A stretch of 64,000 bases of DNA from the NCBI RefSeq assembly GCF_005405925.1, contig NZ_BJHV01000001.1:8804001-8868000 (forward strand). Reading direction: 5' to 3'. Source of the stretch: Streptomyces antimycoticus (GTDB lineage: Bacteria > Actinomycetota > Actinomycetes > Streptomycetales > Streptomycetaceae). The position numbers were made by a program, and so were the translations under genes. The notes beneath the pieces were generated by a model that ran no database searches, was not told where the DNA came from, and was given only the letters and a program-made list of their open reading frames with translations. How positions within the stretch are numbered: position 1 is the first letter of the stretch; the number at the start of each line of letters is the position of its first letter. Shown here in pieces: positions 8,785 through 18,781 of this stretch.

Positions 8785-9477
8785 CTACGCCCGCCAGGTG
8801 TAGCGGCGCTCCGGGCGGCCGGCGGTGCCGTAGCGCAGGGCGACGTCGGCGTTGCCGATGGCGTGGAAGTACTCCAGGTAACGGCGGGCGCTGACCCGGG
8901 AGATGCCGATCGCGGTGGCCGCCTCGGCGGCGGAGACGGTGCCGTCCGCCTCGCGGAGGGCACGCTCGACGAGCTGGGCCGTCTCCACACTCAGGCCCTT
9001 CGGGAGGGCGCCGCCCGCCGGGGGCGCGAACGCCCCGGCCAGGACCCGGTCCACATCCGCCTGGCCGCGTACGACCGTGGTGAGCAGCCGTCCGCGCTGG
9101 GTCGCATAGCGTTCGAGGCGGGGCTGCAGATCCTCGTAGTCGAAGGGCTTGAGGAGGTAGTCCACTACGCCTTGGCGGACGGCGCCGCGCACCGCGTCGG
9201 CCTCCCGGGCCGCGGTGATCACCATGACGTCGCAGTCGTGCCCGGCGGTGCGCAGCCGGGGGATGACGTCCAGGCCGAAGAGGTCCGGCAGATAGAGGTC
9301 GAGCAGGACCAGGTCGGGCCGGAGCGCGTCGACCGCCTCGATCGCCTGCTCGCCGGTGTGCGCGGTGCCGACGACGCGGAACGGCGCCACCCGCTCCACG
9401 AAGGTGCGGTGGACACGGGCCACCATGAAGTCGTCGTCCACGACGAGCACATCGATCGTGCCGGCCGACTCGGTCAT
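8785..9477 (-). CDS. Response regulator of CitB/DcuR type
   Basis: 230 aa. The receiver domain shows the acidic pocket VLVVDDDFMV, phospho-acceptor LVLLDLYLPD near residue 60 and the lysine in YLLKPF near 110. The C-terminal part (ETAQLVERALREADGTVSAAEAATAIGISRVSARRYLEYF, quoted here in pieces only) is the CitB-type helix-turn-helix, whose core is AATAIGISRVSARRYLEY. The start ATG overlaps the kinase stop (ATGA). It should activate genes for uptake of a C4/C6 carboxylate, probably the divergent tctC-like gene. Confidence 0.9.
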   Translation of the reverse strand: MTESAGTIDVLVVDDDFMVARVHRTFVERVAPFRVVGTAHTGEQAIEAVDALRPDLVLLDLYLPDLFGLDVIPRLRTAGHDCDVMVITAAREADAVRGAVRQGVVDYLLKPFDYEDLQPRLERYATQRGRLLTTVVRGQADVDRVLAGAFAPPAGGALPKGLSVETAQLVERALREADGTVSAAEAATAIGISRVSARRYLEYFHAIGNADVALRYGTAGRPERRYTWRA

Positions 9478-11177
9478 CGGGTCGCTCCTTCCGCCACCGC
9501 GTCGGCGGGGTGGCTGACGGACATGCGGGCGCTGAACATCGCGCCCTGAGGGGTGTTGGTCACCGCGATCTCGCCACCGCGGCGCTCGCAGACGAGCCGG
9601 GTGAGGGCGAGCCCGATGCCGCGCTCGCCCTCCCGGGCGGCCTTGGTGGTGAAGCCATGGGCGAAGACCTCCTGGGCGAGGTCGGGGGCGACACCGGGGC
9701 CGGAGTCGCGTACCACGATCTCCACACTGGCGTTGTCCTGGCGCAGCTCGACCTCCACCCAGGGCTCGTCGCCGCCGCGGCCCGCGGCCATGTCCCCGGC
9801 CACCTTGCTGCCACCGCCCCCCTTCCCGTCGCCGCGCTCGGATGTGGCGGCGTCGATGGCGTTGTCGACCAGGTTGCCGACCACGGTCGCCACATCGGCG
9901 GCGTCCTCGGGCGTCAGCCGGTCCAGCGCGGTGCGGTCCGAGAGGCGCAGGGCCACCTTCCGCTCGGCGGCCTGGGACGCCTTCGCCATCAAGAGCGCGG
10001 CCACGGCGGTGTCCCGGACCCGGCGGCCGATGGACATGTCCAGCGACTGGCGGCGCTGGTTCAGCGCCCTGATGTAGCGCACCACTTCCTCCTGCTCGCC
10101 GATCTGGATCAGCCCGGAGATGGTGTGCAGCTGGTTGGCGAACTCATGGGTCTGCGCGCGCAGCAGCTCGGAGGTGCCGCGGAAGGAGCCGATCTCGCGC
10201 TCCAGCCTCGCCAGCTCGGTGCGGTCCCGCAGTGTGGTGACGGAGCCGAGCGGGCGTCCGTCCTTGACGACGGTCATCCGGTTCATCACCAGGACGCGGC
10301 CGTGCCGGACGACGACCTCGTCCTTCGGGTCTCTCGATTCCTTCCGCGCACCGGCCAGCACGTCCAGCAGCCGTCCCTCGATGCCGAGCTCGGCCAGGTT
10401 CCGGCCCACGCAGTCCTCGGGCAGGTCCAGCAGCCGTCTGCCCATGTCGTTCACGAGCGTCACCCGGTGCTGCGGATCGAGCGCGACGACGCCCTCGGCG
10501 ATGCCGTACAGCATCGCCTCGCGGTGCTCGGCCAGCCCGGTGATCTCACGCGGCTCCAGCCCGAGCGTCTGCCGTTTGACGCGCCGGGCCAGCAGCCAGG
10601 AGCCGACGACGCCGAGCGCGCTGGCGACGCCGAGGTAGACGGGCAGGTACGAGGACGCGCCGCTGAGCCGCTGCCACACCGTGGGGGACGCCTCGCCGAT
10701 CATGACGGTGCCCAGATGCCGTCCCAGGTCGTCCCTCGTCGCACCGAGGACCGGCACCTGGGCCACCAGCTCCCGGCTGCCGTCCCAGTCCAGCGTGCCC
10801 GACCAGCCGCGCCCCGCGCCGACCCCCTTCCCCAGCGGCAGCCGGTCGCCGAGCACCGTGGGATTCGTCGAGCTGACGACGCGCCCGTCACCGTCGGCCA
10901 CCGTGACGGACGTCACCCGCGACTGCACCCGGGCCGAGTACACCAGCGGGGCCAGCGCCTCCGCCGGCGAGGGGCCCACCAGGCGGGTGCGCACCAGTGG
11001 CTGGGCGGCAAGCTGCTCGGCGAGCGCACCGACCCGGCGGCCCTCCACCCGGTTGAAGGTGGCCTCCGACTGCGCGAGCGAGACCGCGGCGACCGCCATC
11101 AGCACCACCACGACGATGGCGAGCTGCAACACCAGCATCTCGCCCGCGAGCGTTTGACGACGGAACGCGGTGACCAC
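9474..11177 (-). CDS. Sensor histidine kinase of CitA/DcuS type
   Basis: About 567 aa from a GTG at 11177; the frame extends to an ATG at 11240, so the start is uncertain. Order: membrane helix LVLQLAIVVVVLMAVAAVSL, an extracytoplasmic PAS-like sensor of about 150 aa, a second helix (VYLGVASALGVVGSWLLA), a cytoplasmic PAS, the H-box LRAQTHEFANQLHTISGLIQ, and an HATPase with NLVDNAIDAA and RDSGPGV. CitA-type kinases sense citrate or other di/tricarboxylates outside the cell. It is coupled to the response regulator and divergent from a TctC-type binding protein. Confidence 0.9.
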   Translation of the reverse strand: MVTAFRRQTLAGEMLVLQLAIVVVVLMAVAAVSLAQSEATFNRVEGRRVGALAEQLAAQPLVRTRLVGPSPAEALAPLVYSARVQSRVTSVTVADGDGRVVSSTNPTVLGDRLPLGKGVGAGRGWSGTLDWDGSRELVAQVPVLGATRDDLGRHLGTVMIGEASPTVWQRLSGASSYLPVYLGVASALGVVGSWLLARRVKRQTLGLEPREITGLAEHREAMLYGIAEGVVALDPQHRVTLVNDMGRRLLDLPEDCVGRNLAELGIEGRLLDVLAGARKESRDPKDEVVVRHGRVLVMNRMTVVKDGRPLGSVTTLRDRTELARLEREIGSFRGTSELLRAQTHEFANQLHTISGLIQIGEQEEVVRYIRALNQRRQSLDMSIGRRVRDTAVAALLMAKASQAAERKVALRLSDRTALDRLTPEDAADVATVVGNLVDNAIDAATSERGDGKGGGGSKVAGDMAAGRGGDEPWVEVELRQDNASVEIVVRDSGPGVAPDLAQEVFAHGFTTKAAREGERGIGLALTRLVCERRGGEIAVTNTPQGAMFSARMSVSHPADAVAEGATR

Positions 11178-11275
11178 AATGAACTCAATCTCTCCTGCTG
11201 ACACAACCTGGGCGCATTTCTCACCAGGCTGCACAATCATGGCGTCCGCCGTTTGGGAAGCGAAAGGGAGGTGCC

Positions 11276-12265
11276 ATGAGAGGCCGCACCCGCGCCCTGT
11301 CCGGCCTCCTGGCCGCTGTGCTGTCCCTGTTCGTCGGCGCCTGCGGCACCTGGCCGGGGTCGGGGGGCACCGCGGACGACGGTCTGCGGATCCTGGTGCC
11401 GAACACTCCCGGAGGCGGGTACGACACCACGGCGCGGACCGTGGCCCGGGTGCTGGAGGAGACCGGGAGCGCCTCGGACATGGAGGTGTTCAACCTGCCC
11501 GGAGCCGGCGGCACCGTCGGCCTGCAGCGCACCGTGGACGAACGGGGCAATGGCCGGCTCGCCCTGCAGATGGGCCTCGGTGTCCTCGGCGCGGCCCATG
11601 TGCAGGGCGCGAAGGTGACCGTCGCGCGGACCACCCCGATCGCCCGCCTGATCCAGGAGCCCGAAGCGGTGGTGGTCCGCGAGGACTCGCCGTACCGCAC
11701 CCTCACCGACCTGGTCGCCGGGTGGCGCAAGAACCCCGGAGGCGTCACGGTCGGTGGCGGCTCATCGCTGGGCGGCCCGGACCACCTGCTGCCGATGGCA
11801 CTGGCCGGTGCGGTCGGCATCCAGCCGAAGAAGGTGCGGTACGCGGCCTACGACGGCGGTGGCGGCGATCTGCTCCCCGCCCTGCTGGACGGCCGGGTCG
11901 ACTTCGCCACCAGCGGCATCGGCGAGTTCCTCGACCAGATCGCCGCCGGACAGCTCAGGGTGCTCGCGGTCACCAGCGACCGGCCGGTGGCGGCGCTGCC
12001 CAGGGTGCCGACGCTGAAGGCCGCCGGGATCGATCTCGTCTTCGACAACTGGCGGGGGATCGTCGCCCCGCCCGGCATCAGCTCCGCGGACCGCAAACGC
12101 TGGATCGAGGTGCTGACCGCGCTGCACACCTCCCGGCAGTGGAAGGCCGAGCTCACCCGCCACGGCTGGGCCGACGCCTTCACCACCGGTGGCGCCTTCG
12201 CCACCTATCTGGCCCGGCAGGACAAGGCCGTGGCCGAACTGGTCGGACACCTGGGACTGGACTGA
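11276..12265 (+). CDS. TctC/Bug-family tricarboxylate-binding lipoprotein
   Basis: 329 aa from ATG 11276 with GGGAGG upstream. A lipoprotein signal peptide ends in the lipobox LFVGAC. The mature protein has Bug/TctC features: ILVPNTPGGGYDTTAR, NLPGAGGTVGLQR and LDGRVDFATSGIGEF. TctC normally delivers carboxylates to the TctAB permease, but neither tctA nor tctB is in this window. It is divergent from the CitA/CitB-type system. In Bordetella BctC/BctDE such a protein relays ligand binding to the sensor, so a co-sensor role is plausible. Confidence 0.9.
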   Translation: MRGRTRALSGLLAAVLSLFVGACGTWPGSGGTADDGLRILVPNTPGGGYDTTARTVARVLEETGSASDMEVFNLPGAGGTVGLQRTVDERGNGRLALQMGLGVLGAAHVQGAKVTVARTTPIARLIQEPEAVVVREDSPYRTLTDLVAGWRKNPGGVTVGGGSSLGGPDHLLPMALAGAVGIQPKKVRYAAYDGGGGDLLPALLDGRVDFATSGIGEFLDQIAAGQLRVLAVTSDRPVAALPRVPTLKAAGIDLVFDNWRGIVAPPGISSADRKRWIEVLTALHTSRQWKAELTRHGWADAFTTGGAFATYLARQDKAVAELVGHLGLD

Positions 12266-12487
12266 CCGACCCCCGCCGGGGCGGCCGCCACCGGTGACCG
12301 CAATGGCGGCTGCCACCGGCTACCGCCTCACGCCCGCATGCCTCCGATCCGCACCGCCCCACCACCCCCACTCCCTTACCCACCCATGCCCTCGACCCGG
12401 ACCACCCCCGCCCCCACCCATGCCCTCGTGGCCGTACGAACCCGCCCGCATGTCCCGTAAAGACACGCATGTCCCGGAAGGCACCGC

Positions 12488-13918
12488 ATGACCGCACACA
12501 CCTGGTGGCTGCTGCTCATCCTCACGGTGGCGATAGCAGCACTGATCTACCTCATCAACTCCCGGCTGCGTGTCCACCCGTTCGTCGCGCTGATCCTGGT
12601 CAGCGTGGGCACGGGGATCGCGGCCGGGGAACCCGCCGCGAAACTCGCCGGATCCATCGAGGAGGGCGCCGGCGGCACCCTCGGCGACGTGGGCGTCACC
12701 CTCGCCCTGGGCGCCATGCTCGGCCGTCTGCTCTCCGACTCGGGCGCGACCGACACCATCGCCCGCGCCCTCGTCGCCCGCGCCGAGCCGCGCAGGCTGC
12801 CCTGGCTGGTCGGTGCCGCGGCGTTCGTCATCGGCGTGCCCATGTTCTTCGAGGTGGGCCTGATCGTGCTGCTGCCCCTGATCTTCAGCGTCGCCCGCAG
12901 GATGGAGAGCCACGGCGGCACGAAGGGCAGCCCGTACGTCCTCCTCGGCGTGCCCGCCATCGCCTCGCTGTCCACCCTGCACGGCATGCTGCCGCCCCAC
13001 CCCGGCCCGCTGACCGCGATGACCGGTCTCCACGCCGACCTCGGTCTCACCCTCGGCGTCGGCATCGTCTGCGCCGTGCCCACCGTCATCCTGGCGGGTC
13101 CCGTCTACGCCCGCTGGATCGCGCCCCGGCTGCCCGACGTCGCCCCGGACGCCGAACTGGTGGCCCAGTTCGCCGGCGCCGAGCGGCAGCCCGCTGCGAC
13201 CGGCTCGGGGTCCGGTGTCCAGGCGGGAACGGACACGCCCGGCCGCCGGACCGGTGTGCCCACCGGCCTGGCCGTGGCGGCGGTGCTGGTCCCCGTCGTC
13301 CTGATGCTGCTGCGTACGCTCGCCGAGACGGTGCTGGACGAGTCGAGCGGGCTGGGCGCGGCCCTCGTGTTCGCCGGAGAACCCCTGGTGGCGATGCTCG
13401 CCGGTTTCGTCTTCGCCTTCGGGGTGACGGTGTTCGGCTCCGGCCGTTCCGGTGACGAGACTCGCGCCTCCCTGACCGACAGCCTGAAGTCCATCGCCGC
13501 GATCCTGCTCATCATCGGTGGGGGAGGGGCGTTCAAGCAGGTCCTCCAGGACTCGGGCATCGGCGATGCCATCGCCTCGGCCGCCGAGGGCGCCCATATC
13601 AATGTGATCCTGCTGGGCTGGCTGATCGCCCTGCTGCTGTCGCTGACCACGGGCTCCGCCACCGTCGGCATCGTCTCCGCCACCGGCATCGTGGCACCGC
13701 TGATCGGTGACGGCGGGGGCCTGGAGGCATCCCTACTCGTGGTCGCGATCGGGGCCGGTTCCCTCGGCCTCAACTATGTCAACCACGCGGGGTTCTGGCT
13801 GGTGAAGGAGTCGTTCGGAATGGACCTCAGCCAGGCCACCAAGACCCAGACCGTCGTGCAGACGCTGGTCAGCGTGTTCGGCCTGGCGATGGCCCTGCTG
13901 CTGTCGGTGTTCGCCTGA
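12488..13918 (+). CDS. GntP-family gluconate/organic acid permease
   Basis: 476 aa with about 12-14 hydrophobic segments. Family motifs include FVALILVSVGTGIAAG, GVTLALGAMLGRLLSDSGA and VIGVPMFFEVGLIVLLPL near the N-terminus and TTGSATVGIVSATGIVAPL in the C-terminal half. GntP proteins are H+ symporters for gluconate and related hydroxy acids. The gene begins 222 bp after the TctC-type gene and could be controlled by the same two-component system. The FGGY kinase at 14.7 kb would be a logical partner if the substrate is a sugar acid. Confidence 0.9.
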   Translation: MTAHTWWLLLILTVAIAALIYLINSRLRVHPFVALILVSVGTGIAAGEPAAKLAGSIEEGAGGTLGDVGVTLALGAMLGRLLSDSGATDTIARALVARAEPRRLPWLVGAAAFVIGVPMFFEVGLIVLLPLIFSVARRMESHGGTKGSPYVLLGVPAIASLSTLHGMLPPHPGPLTAMTGLHADLGLTLGVGIVCAVPTVILAGPVYARWIAPRLPDVAPDAELVAQFAGAERQPAATGSGSGVQAGTDTPGRRTGVPTGLAVAAVLVPVVLMLLRTLAETVLDESSGLGAALVFAGEPLVAMLAGFVFAFGVTVFGSGRSGDETRASLTDSLKSIAAILLIIGGGGAFKQVLQDSGIGDAIASAAEGAHINVILLGWLIALLLSLTTGSATVGIVSATGIVAPLIGDGGGLEASLLVVAIGAGSLGLNYVNHAGFWLVKESFGMDLSQATKTQTVVQTLVSVFGLAMALLLSVFA

Positions 13919-14054
13919 GGCGAGGCGGCGGCCGGGCGGTCGCGGCGGGTCCGGCCGTGGTGGCGCCGGCCGTGGTGGGGCTGGTCGCGACGGCGCCGGC
14001 CGCGGCGGGCCCGGCCGCCCGGAGGCTGTCGGACCCGCCTGCCAGACTCCGGCC

Positions 14055-14696
14055 ATGGATCTTGACCAGCTGTTGCGGTGTCTCGCGGAGGCCGAGTCGG
14101 GTGAGCTGCGGGAGGAGCTGACCGGTGGGCGCTATGTGGTCGTGCAGTACGACCCCGAGGAGACGGTGTTCGACGACGCGGCCCTCGCGGAACTCTTCGG
14201 TGTCCCGACCCCCGACACCGGCGCGGCGGCCCCGGACGCGGTCGAGGACCCAGACGCCATCGGGGACACCGACGAGGAGTCCGAGGACGAGGAGTACGAG
14301 GACGAGGACGGCGCCTGGTTCTCCCTCATCGGCATCGCGCCCTCGCTCTACGAGGCGCTGGATCTCCTCGGCGATGAACTCCCCGATGAGGAGGGCCTGA
14401 CGGAACTGGACGAGGAGGAGTGGGCGGAGGAGGCGGCCGAGTTCGGCGCGCACGTTTTCGGCGCGGACGTGATCGGCGCGGCCGCGGAGGCCAAAGACGG
14501 AGAAGCAGGCGGTGAAGAGGGGAACGAATGGCTCGCTCTTCTGCGAGGCATACGGGACCCGCGACGGCGCGCCGTCGTCCAGCTGCTCTGTGGTGTCCTC
14601 GGCCCGATGGACTTCCTGACGGAGGACTTCGAGGAGGACTGCTACCTGGGGCATGTGGCGACACGGCTCCCCGGAGCACGGTTCGGGCTTCCTTGA
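14055..14696 (+). CDS. Highly acidic hypothetical protein
   Basis: 213 aa from ATG 14055. The sequence is rich in Asp and Glu, with a central run EESEDEEYEDEDG around residues 75-88 and an acidic stretch DELPDEEGLTELDEEEWAEE near 115. There is no signal peptide or membrane segment. The C-terminal 45 residues (GIRDPRRRAVVQLLCGVLG onward) are less acidic and look folded. I do not recognise a family. It ends 32 bp before the kinase start. Overlapping open frames on the other strand are biased by GC content. Confidence 0.55.
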   Translation: MDLDQLLRCLAEAESGELREELTGGRYVVVQYDPEETVFDDAALAELFGVPTPDTGAAAPDAVEDPDAIGDTDEESEDEEYEDEDGAWFSLIGIAPSLYEALDLLGDELPDEEGLTELDEEEWAEEAAEFGAHVFGADVIGAAAEAKDGEAGGEEGNEWLALLRGIRDPRRRAVVQLLCGVLGPMDFLTEDFEEDCYLGHVATRLPGARFGLP

Positions 14697-14728
14697 CGCT
14701 GAAATCGCCTTCTGCCAGCGTGCTCGCC

Positions 14729-16252
14729 ATGCCTCGCAACGCAGTCATCGGTGTGGACATCGGCACCTCGAGCAGCAAGGGCGTTCTCGTCGGCCTCGAT
14801 GGGACACTGATCCGCTCGGCCACTCGGGAGCACACCCCCGCAAGGCCCGGCCCCGGCCACTTCGAGATGGACGCTGCCGTCTGGTGGCGCGAGTTCGTCG
14901 AACTCGCCCGGGAGTTGACCGCCGCCGATGACACCGCCTCCGGTGACACCGCTGCCAATGACGCCGCCTCTGGTGACACCACCGTAGTCGCCGTCGGGGT
15001 CAGCGGCATGGGGCCCTGTGTCCTGCTGGCCGATGAGCACGACACCCCGCTGCGCCCCGCCGTTCTGTACGGTGTGGACACCCGCTCCGTCCACCAGATC
15101 CAGCGCATCGAGGCGCGGCTCGGCGCCGAGGAGATCAGCCGCCGCTGCGGCTCCGCCCTGACCACACAGGCCGCCGGACCGAAAATCGCCTGGATCGCCG
15201 AGCACGAGCCCGAGGTCTACGCGCGGGCCCGGCGGCTGTACATGCCGAGCTCCTGGCTGGTCAGGAAGCTCACCGGAAACTACGTCCTGGACCACCACTC
15301 GGCCGGCCAGTGCACTCCGCTGTACGACACGCTCGCCGGTGAGTGGTACGCCCCCTGGGCCGCCGAGATCGCCCCCGGTATCGAACTGCCGCCACTGCGC
15401 TGGCCCGGTGAGGCGGCCGGTGCCCTCACCGCCGAGGCCGCCGGGGCGACCGGTCTGCCCGCCGGGATCCCCGTCACCACCGGCACCATCGATGCCTGGG
15501 CCGAGGCCCTGAGCGTGGGGGCACAGCACATCGGCGACCTGATGCTGATGTACGGCACCACGATGTTCCTCATCCACACCGTGCCCAAGCCGCTGACCAG
15601 TCCGTCCCTGTGGGGCACGGTCGGCGCCCTGCCCGGAACCCGAAATCTGGCCGGTGGCATGGCCACCTCCGGTGCGGTCGCCAACTGGCTCCGTGACCTG
15701 TTCGCCGACGGCGACCATGCCCAACTCACCGCGCTGGCCGCCGAGTCGGGCCCCGGCGCCAATGGCCTGCTGATGCTCCCGTACTTCTCCGGGGAGCGCA
15801 CCCCGATCATGGACCCGGACGCCCGCGGAGTGATCGCCGGGCTGACCCTGTCCCACACCCGCGGCGACCTCTACCGGGCCGCGCTCGAAGCCACCGGGTT
15901 CGGCGTCCGCCAGAACATCGAGGTCATCGAGGCGGCCGGTGGCGACATCCGCCGTGTGGTCGCCGTCGGCGGCGGAACCCAGGGCTCCCTGTGGACGCAG
16001 ATCGTCTCCGACATCACCGGCCGCCCGCAGGAACTGCGCACCATCACCATCGGCGCCGGTTACGGCGATGCTCTGCTGGCCGCGCAGCTCGTCGGGGACG
16101 CCTCCATCGAGGACTGGAACCCGGTGCGTGAGACGGTGACGCCCCGCGCCGAGCACACCGGGCGCTACGACGAGCTGTACGCCCTCTACCGGCGGCTGTA
16201 CCCGGACACCGCCGCGACCGTCCACGCCCTGGCCGCGCTGCAGGAGCGCTGA
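14729..16252 (+). CDS. FGGY-family carbohydrate kinase
   Basis: 507 aa from ATG 14729; the frame extends upstream to 14528, but IGVDIGTSSSKGVLVGLDG marks the true N-terminus, the ATP-phosphate loop of FGGY kinases. The catalytic Asp region is YGVDTRSVHQIQ, and the C-terminal ATP-binding motif is VVAVGGGTQGSLWTQIVSDI. Substrate could be xylulose, gluconate or another sugar or polyol; nearby GntP favours a sugar acid. A short run of degenerate repeats (DTASGDTAANDAASGDTT, residues about 68-85) interrupts the N-terminal domain and looks like a variable linker. Confidence 0.88.
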   Translation: MPRNAVIGVDIGTSSSKGVLVGLDGTLIRSATREHTPARPGPGHFEMDAAVWWREFVELARELTAADDTASGDTAANDAASGDTTVVAVGVSGMGPCVLLADEHDTPLRPAVLYGVDTRSVHQIQRIEARLGAEEISRRCGSALTTQAAGPKIAWIAEHEPEVYARARRLYMPSSWLVRKLTGNYVLDHHSAGQCTPLYDTLAGEWYAPWAAEIAPGIELPPLRWPGEAAGALTAEAAGATGLPAGIPVTTGTIDAWAEALSVGAQHIGDLMLMYGTTMFLIHTVPKPLTSPSLWGTVGALPGTRNLAGGMATSGAVANWLRDLFADGDHAQLTALAAESGPGANGLLMLPYFSGERTPIMDPDARGVIAGLTLSHTRGDLYRAALEATGFGVRQNIEVIEAAGGDIRRVVAVGGGTQGSLWTQIVSDITGRPQELRTITIGAGYGDALLAAQLVGDASIEDWNPVRETVTPRAEHTGRYDELYALYRRLYPDTAATVHALAALQER

Positions 16253-16324
16253 GCGCCCTTCCAGATACTGGAAGCGAATTCACTTTGGTGACCCCTGGCT
16301 TACCCCGCCCCACTGCTTGTGTTT

Positions 16325-16341
16325 TGAATTGGATTCGGTTT
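16325..16341. promoter_or_regulatory. Cluster operator copy A (TGAATTGGATTCGGTTT)
   Basis: This 17-mer recurs as an exact inverted copy at 21145-21161 upstream of the acyl-CoA dehydrogenase operon. It fits the consensus of at least six other sites in the cluster. It lies about 75 bp before the flavoprotein gene. Confidence 0.6.
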
Positions 16342-16413
16342 TGCTGGGAGGGTCGCCAAGGGCGTGTCGCCGCCCTTGGCGAGCCGTCGAGCTCATCGCC
16401 GGAGGGGAGTCAC

Positions 16414-17844
<1,431 letters not shown>

Positions 17845-17852
17845 GCGCTCGC

Positions 17853-17900
17853 CGCCCCACCGCCCGGCTCGTCCGCCGCGACGAACGGGGTGGTGGGGCG
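17853..17900. terminator. Convergent hairpin terminator
   Basis: CGCCCCACCGCCC pairs with GGGTGGTGGGGCG (one mismatch) across a loop of about 21 nt, between the convergent flavoprotein and SDR genes. Confidence 0.6.
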
Positions 17901-18671
17901 TCAGCGTGCCGTCCAGCCGCCGTCCACATACAGCTCGGAGCCGGTCACGAAGCTCGCGTCCTGGGAGGCGAGGAACGCGACGGCCCCCGCGACCTCATCC
18001 GGCGTGCCGAGCCGCCCCATGGGGGTGCCCTCGACCATCGCGGTGTGACGGGGAGTGCCCCGCCACAGTTCGCGCGAGAGAGGCGTCTCGATGAAACCGG
18101 GATGGATCGAATTGACGCGGACGCCGCGCGTGGCCCAGTGCAGGGCGGCGTTCTTCGTCATCAGCCGGACCGCACCCTTCGCCGCGTGGTACGAGAACTG
18201 GCTGCCGAAGCCGCCCACCGTGCCGAAGATCGACGCGATGTTGACGATCGAGCCGCCCCCGGAGCCTTCGATCGCGGGTCCACCGTGCTTCATGCCCAGC
18301 CAGACACCGCCCTGGGTCACCGCGATGACCTTGTCCCAGGACTCCTGGGTCTCCGTCTCCACGGTGCGCATCTTGGCGATACCCGCGTTGTTGACGAGCA
18401 CGGACAGGCCGCCCAGTTCGTTGACCACGTGCTCGACCGTGCCGCGCCACGCCTCCTCGTCGCTCACGTCCAGCGCGAGGCCCAGCGCCCGCGCTCCATC
18501 GGCCGCCAGGTCCTTCGTCAGCTCCTCGGCGAGCTGCTCGCAGCGATCGGCGTCCACGTCGGTCACCACCACCGTGGCGCCCTCGACGGCCAACCGCCGT
18601 GAGACGGCGGTGCCTATACCACCGGTCGCGCCGGTGACCAGGGCGATCTGTCCGGACAGTCGGTCTCGCAC
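17901..18671 (-). CDS. Short-chain dehydrogenase/reductase
   Basis: 256 aa from a GTG at 18671, chosen because AAGGAGA lies just upstream; the frame runs on to a GTG at 18785 that overlaps the preceding gene but would add a repetitive leader. Classical SDR features: ALVTGATGGIGTA, the NNAG motif (LVNNAGIAK), SIVNIASIFG and catalytic YHAAKG, with C-terminal VTGSELYVDGGW. It should oxidise or reduce a hydroxy/keto group using NAD(P). Last gene of a leftward ACAD-APH-SDR operon, matching the reductase step of Lva-type pathways. Confidence 0.88.
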   Translation of the reverse strand: MRDRLSGQIALVTGATGGIGTAVSRRLAVEGATVVVTDVDADRCEQLAEELTKDLAADGARALGLALDVSDEEAWRGTVEHVVNELGGLSVLVNNAGIAKMRTVETETQESWDKVIAVTQGGVWLGMKHGGPAIEGSGGGSIVNIASIFGTVGGFGSQFSYHAAKGAVRLMTKNAALHWATRGVRVNSIHPGFIETPLSRELWRGTPRHTAMVEGTPMGRLGTPDEVAGAVAFLASQDASFVTGSELYVDGGWTAR

Positions 18672-18738
18672 GGGCTCTCCTTCGTCTTGCGCGGCACCTT
18701 GGGCGGTAACTCGCGTGGCATCTGGCATGGCGTCTCGC

Positions 18739-18780
18739 GTGGCATCTCCGGCGTCAGCCGTGGCATCTCCGGTGTCAACG
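18739..18780. repeat. Two 21-bp direct repeats upstream of the SDR
   Basis: Units at 18739-18759 and 18760-18780 share GTGGCATCTCCGG then GTCA. They lie between the kinase stop and the SDR start and explain the repetitive leader of the extended reading frame. Confidence 0.6.
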
Positions 18781-18781
18781 G

